7,127 bases of DNA. Source: CAJPSE01 sp963514535 (GTDB lineage Bacteria > Synergistota > Synergistia > Synergistales > Aminobacteriaceae). Position numbers and translations under genes: made by a program. Shown here in pieces: positions 4,715-7,127 of the stretch. The notes below the pieces were generated by a model, which had not been told where the DNA came from, did not search any database, and saw only the letters and a list, made by a program, of their open reading frames with translations. The DNA lies in the NCBI GenBank assembly GCA_963514535.1, contig CAUPUB010000106.1, forward strand, positions 1 through 7,127, in the 5' to 3' direction. Every line of letters starts with the position of its first letter. The first letter of the stretch is position 1.

Positions 4715-6295
4715 CTACACTTTGCGGCGCAGCAGCACCGAAAGCGCCAAAACGGTCAAAGCTCCGCCCCCTACCGCGTCGCAGCCTCCGCCGGACTTCC
4801 GAGCTCGGCTCCGGGAGGGGGGAACGGGGTTCGGCAGATCGGGCTGCGGCTTGGGCCCCAGATCGGTGCTCGTCGCCTCCAGGATATCCAGCGCTTTTTT
4901 CACGTCCAGGTAGCCGTACTGGGAAAGCCTCGCGCCCCCCCTATTCGTCCGCGCCGTCGCCACTGGGTTCCGACTGCCGTCCGCTCCCCTCAACAGGGCA
5001 TCCTTTATCTGAGACGCCGTGGCGTTCGGGTAGCGGCTCGCCAGAAGCGCCGCGGCGCCGGCGACGTGCGGGGCCGCCATGGACGTGCCGGACATCTCTC
5101 CATACCAGGTTCCGAAGGGTTTGTCTCCGTTGTTGGCATCTGGAAAGACCGTGCTGAGGATGCGCACGCCCGGCGCCACAAGCGAGACGGCCATCGGGCT
5201 CCAGTTCGAGAAGGACGCCGCACCGCCGTTGGATGCCGCCGCCCCGACGACGATCATGTTCTTCAGCCCGGTGAAGGACGCGGGATAGCAGTATTCTCCC
5301 CTCCTGAACACGGGAGCGGAGGGATCTCTGGGGTCGTCGTAGGGTGCGGGCCTGCCAACCTCCAGCCCCTCGTTTCCCGCCGCGACGACGATCACCGTCC
5401 GGTCCAGGTCGTCCAGAACCTTGTAGGCACGCCAATAGACACTCGACTGGACCTTGCCCGGAGCTGTGCTCTCGTACCCTCCCAGGGAGAGGTTGAGCGC
5501 GGCAACCTTCATCTGCGGATCTGTACGAAGGAGGGAGACCAGGTAGTTGAGAGCCTCCACGGTCCAGGAGTCCGGCCCGGACCCGTCCGCGCCCATGATC
5601 CGCAGCACGATCAGCCGCGTCGTCCAGCTCACCCCCGCAACGCCCAGGCCGTTGTTCCCCACGGCCCCGATCGTCCCCGCCACGTGCGTCCCGTGTCCGT
5701 GGACGTCGATATAGTCCGAGGAGTTGGCTGCCACGCCCTCCGCCCGCGCAAAGTTCCGACTGGACCTCGTATCCAGGCTCGGCTGGAGGTCCTCGTGAGC
5801 GGCGTAAATTCCCGTATCCGCCACCGCGACGTACACGTCCGTACTGCTGCTACCCGTCGTGGCGTCCCACGCCTCGGGGGCGTGGATGGCTGAGAGCCCC
5901 CAAAGCTCTCCCGAGACATACCGGGGATCGTTGGGCTCCCGCATGACACGGGAGATGCGGTTTGGAGATGCCGCGAGCACGTCGGCTCTCGCCCTCAGAT
6001 CCTCCACCAGCTGTTCCGCCGTCCTGGTCTCGGATCGGACCAGAGCGAAGACGCCGTCACCGGCCTCGGACAGGGACCCGTAGGCCTGGGCCACGCGGGC
6101 CCCGGAGGCCGCCGCCAGCGACGCCAGCCGGAACGATTCCGCCCCGCGCTCCACGGAGGCCGCCGTCACCGCCGCGCCGGGCGCCCTTTTGAAGAGCACC
6201 AGCGCCTCGCCCGGGACGTGTGAGGCGGCCAGAGCCGGCGGGACCAACGCGGCGCACAGGAGCACCGCCAGGAGAAAAGTCGTCTTTTTTGCCAT
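4715..6295 (-). CDS. Secreted subtilisin-like serine protease (S8) with I9 propeptide and Synergist-CTERM sorting signal
   Basis: A 526-residue preproenzyme. Order: signal peptide (1-24, MAKKT then a hydrophobic core, cut near ALA-A); I9 propeptide (28-118); S8 catalytic domain (about 125-465); Pro/Arg-rich linker (478-500); C-terminal SGGGC motif (501-505), hydrophobic helix and RRKV. The full triad is present: D160 in VADTG, H201 in HGHGTHVAG and S405 in SGTSMAAPHVAG, with the oxyanion Asn N308 in AAGNEG. It should therefore be an active, self-processed endopeptidase. The C-terminus matches the Synergist-CTERM type, implying export and anchoring or processing at the envelope. Start: ATG at 6295 gives a normal signal peptide; an in-frame ATG at 6307 is almost as well placed because the leader duplicates the ribosome binding site. 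The free propeptide gene follows by 34 bases. No convincing promoter was found upstream. Confidence 0.95.
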   Translation of the reverse strand: MAKKTTFLLAVLLCAALVPPALAASHVPGEALVLFKRAPGAAVTAASVERGAESFRLASLAAASGARVAQAYGSLSEAGDGVFALVRSETRTAEQLVEDLRARADVLAASPNRISRVMREPNDPRYVSGELWGLSAIHAPEAWDATTGSSSTDVYVAVADTGIYAAHEDLQPSLDTRSSRNFARAEGVAANSSDYIDVHGHGTHVAGTIGAVGNNGLGVAGVSWTTRLIVLRIMGADGSGPDSWTVEALNYLVSLLRTDPQMKVAALNLSLGGYESTAPGKVQSSVYWRAYKVLDDLDRTVIVVAAGNEGLEVGRPAPYDDPRDPSAPVFRRGEYCYPASFTGLKNMIVVGAAASNGGAASFSNWSPMAVSLVAPGVRILSTVFPDANNGDKPFGTWYGEMSGTSMAAPHVAGAAALLASRYPNATASQIKDALLRGADGSRNPVATARTNRGGARLSQYGYLDVKKALDILEATSTDLGPKPQPDLPNPVPPSRSRARKSGGGCDAVGGGALTVLALSVLLRRKV

Positions 6296-6300
6296 GCTTT

Positions 6301-6326
6301 CGATCATCCTTCTCGATCATCCTTCT
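6301..6326 (-). repeat. Tandem 13-bp repeat duplicating the protease ribosome binding site
   Basis: CGATCATCCTTCT occurs twice in direct succession (6301-6313, 6314-6326). On the - strand each copy carries AGAAGGATG, that is, both a Shine-Dalgarno and an ATG. ATGs at 6320, 6307 and 6295 result; 6307 and 6295 are in the protease frame and 6320 is not. Further upstream, GAGCTTCCC also occurs twice (6344-6352, 6358-6366). Confidence 0.8.
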
Positions 6327-6421
6327 CGTCGAATTTTCTCTATTGAGCTTCCCTTATCGAGCTTCCCCTTCGCGCTTTCCCCCGCAATACCTCCTCGAAA
6401 CGGGTCGGGAGCGGATATGGA

Positions 6422-6450
6422 AAAGCGCCCTCCAAAAACGAGGGCGCTTT
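6422..6450 (-). terminator. Perfect hairpin with T run, probable terminator after the NADH oxidase gene
   Basis: An 11-bp perfect stem AAAGCGCCCTC / GAGGGCGCTTT around a 7-base loop. On the - strand it ends in ...GCGCTTTTCC, giving a short T run as in an intrinsic terminator. It separates the NADH oxidase gene from the protease gene. Confidence 0.7.
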
Positions 6451-6479
6451 CATTCTACACCAATTTCATTCTACACCAA
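6448..6479. repeat. Perfect tandem 16-bp direct repeat between two hairpins
   Basis: TTTCATTCTACACCAA is repeated exactly at 6448-6463 and 6464-6479 with no spacer. It fills the space between the hairpins at 6422-6450 and 6480-6508, sharing three bases with the first. It is AT-rich in a GC-rich neighbourhood. Confidence 0.9.
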
Positions 6480-6508
6480 GAGCAGGACCGTTTTGAATGG
6501 TCCTGCTC
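6480..6508 (-). terminator. Second perfect hairpin downstream of the NADH oxidase gene
   Basis: A 10-bp perfect stem GAGCAGGACC / GGTCCTGCTC with a 9-base loop, 51 bases past the NADH oxidase stop. No T-tract follows on the - strand (it reads TTGGTGTAG), so alone it is a poor intrinsic terminator. It may stabilise the transcript end or act with the second hairpin. Confidence 0.5.
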
Positions 6509-6559
6509 CCTGGGAGAGAAATCCCGCTTTTTCGGCTTTCTCCCCTCCGGCTCCCCTCC

Positions 6560-7127
6560 CTACACCGGGGGCAGGGCCTGGAGCGCTACCGAGTTCAGGT
6601 AGTTCCACGGCTTGTTGTAGTGCGGCTGGAAGAAGAAGTCCACGAAGGCCAGGTCCTCCACCGTCATCCCGTTCTGGATGCAGACGGACAGCGTGTTGAT
6701 CGACTGGGTGAGGTCCTCCTTCGACCGGACCTGCGCGCCCAGGATGCGCAGCGTCCTCCGCTCGTAGACCAGCTTGAGGTAGAAGGACTCCGTGGTGGGC
6801 ATGAACTCCGGACGGTAGTTGTCCTTCAGGATGGAGACTGCGTAATCGAGCCCCAGCTCCTTGGCGACCAGCTCGGTCAGGCCGGTGCTGGCGATGTTCC
6901 AGTCATAGATCTTGATGCCGGACGTCCCCTGAGTGCCCCGGTGCTTGGTCGTGGGGGCCTTGAGGTTTCGCGCGGCCAGCGTACCCATGCGGACGGCGTT
7001 TGTAGCCAGCGGGATGTAGGCGTGCTGGCGGGAGGCGTTGTTGTAGACCGCGCAACAGTCCCCGGCGGCGAACACGTCGGGGTGCGAGGGGCGCATGTAC
7101 TCCTCCACGCGGATCGCCCCGGTCGGG
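6560..7127 (-). CDS. FAD-dependent NADH oxidase / pyridine nucleotide-disulfide oxidoreductase, C-terminal part
   Basis: 188 codons are visible to a TAG stop; the N-terminal FAD and NAD domains lie beyond the right edge. The fragment opens with TGAIRVEEYMRPSHPDVFAAGDCC, the second FAD-binding motif (Asp in AAGDC contacts the FAD ribityl chain). It continues with YIPLATNAVRMGTLAARNL and then the C-terminal dimerisation domain, ending in the KPWNYLNSVALQA block typical of class III NADH oxidases. Family knowledge: these flavoenzymes oxidise NADH with O2 (to water or peroxide) or reduce disulfides such as CoA disulfide, and often protect anaerobes from oxygen. The redox-active Cys that would separate these options is in the missing part, so the substrate is undecided. 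Two hairpins follow the stop. Confidence 0.9.
   Translation of the reverse strand, partial: PTGAIRVEEYMRPSHPDVFAAGDCCAVYNNASRQHAYIPLATNAVRMGTLAARNLKAPTTKHRGTQGTSGIKIYDWNIASTGLTELVAKELGLDYAVSILKDNYRPEFMPTTESFYLKLVYERRTLRILGAQVRSKEDLTQSINTLSVCIQNGMTVEDLAFVDFFFQPHYNKPWNYLNSVALQALPPV

Noticed and set aside
4685..5893. Long + strand open frame (402 codons) opposite the subtilase
   Set aside because: Antisense to a gene with an intact catalytic triad; Arg/Pro/His-rich, with no recognisable domain.
6360..6400. Possible short leader peptide before the protease (GGAGG followed by TTG on the - strand)
   Set aside because: The spacing from GGAGG to TTG is only two bases and the peptide shows no regulatory codon pattern.
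1..7127. CRISPR array, tRNA, rRNA, complete insertion sequence
   Set aside because: No regularly spaced repeats, no tRNA-like cloverleaf or rRNA motif, and no transposase frame were found on either strand.

Overview
The window most likely comes from a GC-rich, diderm, anaerobic bacterium of the phylum Synergistota. The strongest clue is the C-terminus of the subtilisin-like protease. It has a Gly-Gly-Gly-Cys motif, a hydrophobic stretch and a final Arg-Arg-Lys, which matches the sorting signal known as Synergist-CTERM. An AAA-ATPase-like/PD-(D/E)XK protein and a class III NADH oxidase fit an anaerobe of this kind. The phylum assignment is an inference from motifs, not from a database search.

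Layout. At the left edge (1-158, + strand) is the C-terminal end of a stomatin/slipin (SPFH) protein. It converges on a large AAA-ATPase-like gene with a C-terminal nuclease-fold domain (213-1775, - strand). A 427-base gap follows (1776-2202). It holds a long hairpin repeat, what looks like the 3' remnant of a lost + strand gene, and a cluster of hairpins serving as terminators for the next gene. Then come panB (2203-3063, -) and, just upstream of it, a small nitroreductase (3135-3644, -), probably one transcription unit. A divergent promoter region (about 3660-3815) separates these from a short + strand gene for an 86-residue Ala-rich helical protein that weakly resembles YjfB-type putative motility proteins (3816-4076).

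The right half is a - strand cluster. Transcription runs from the end of an FAD-dependent NADH oxidase (6560-7127, cut by the window edge), through an intergenic module of two perfect hairpins flanking a 16-bp tandem repeat, to a secreted subtilase (4715-6295). Next, 34 bases downstream, is a small secreted protein (4222-4680) that is a stand-alone copy of the subtilase's own inhibitor-I9 propeptide. The two propeptide segments align without gaps over 91 residues with about 40 identities counted by eye.

The most noteworthy system is this protease/free-propeptide pair. The protease carries its own propeptide and a C-terminal sorting signal. The neighbour has a signal peptide and the I9 domain, no catalytic domain and no sorting signal, and a Lys/Pro-rich tail instead. 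It may be a dedicated secreted inhibitor or folding chaperone for the protease. The remaining genes are ordinary metabolic or housekeeping functions.
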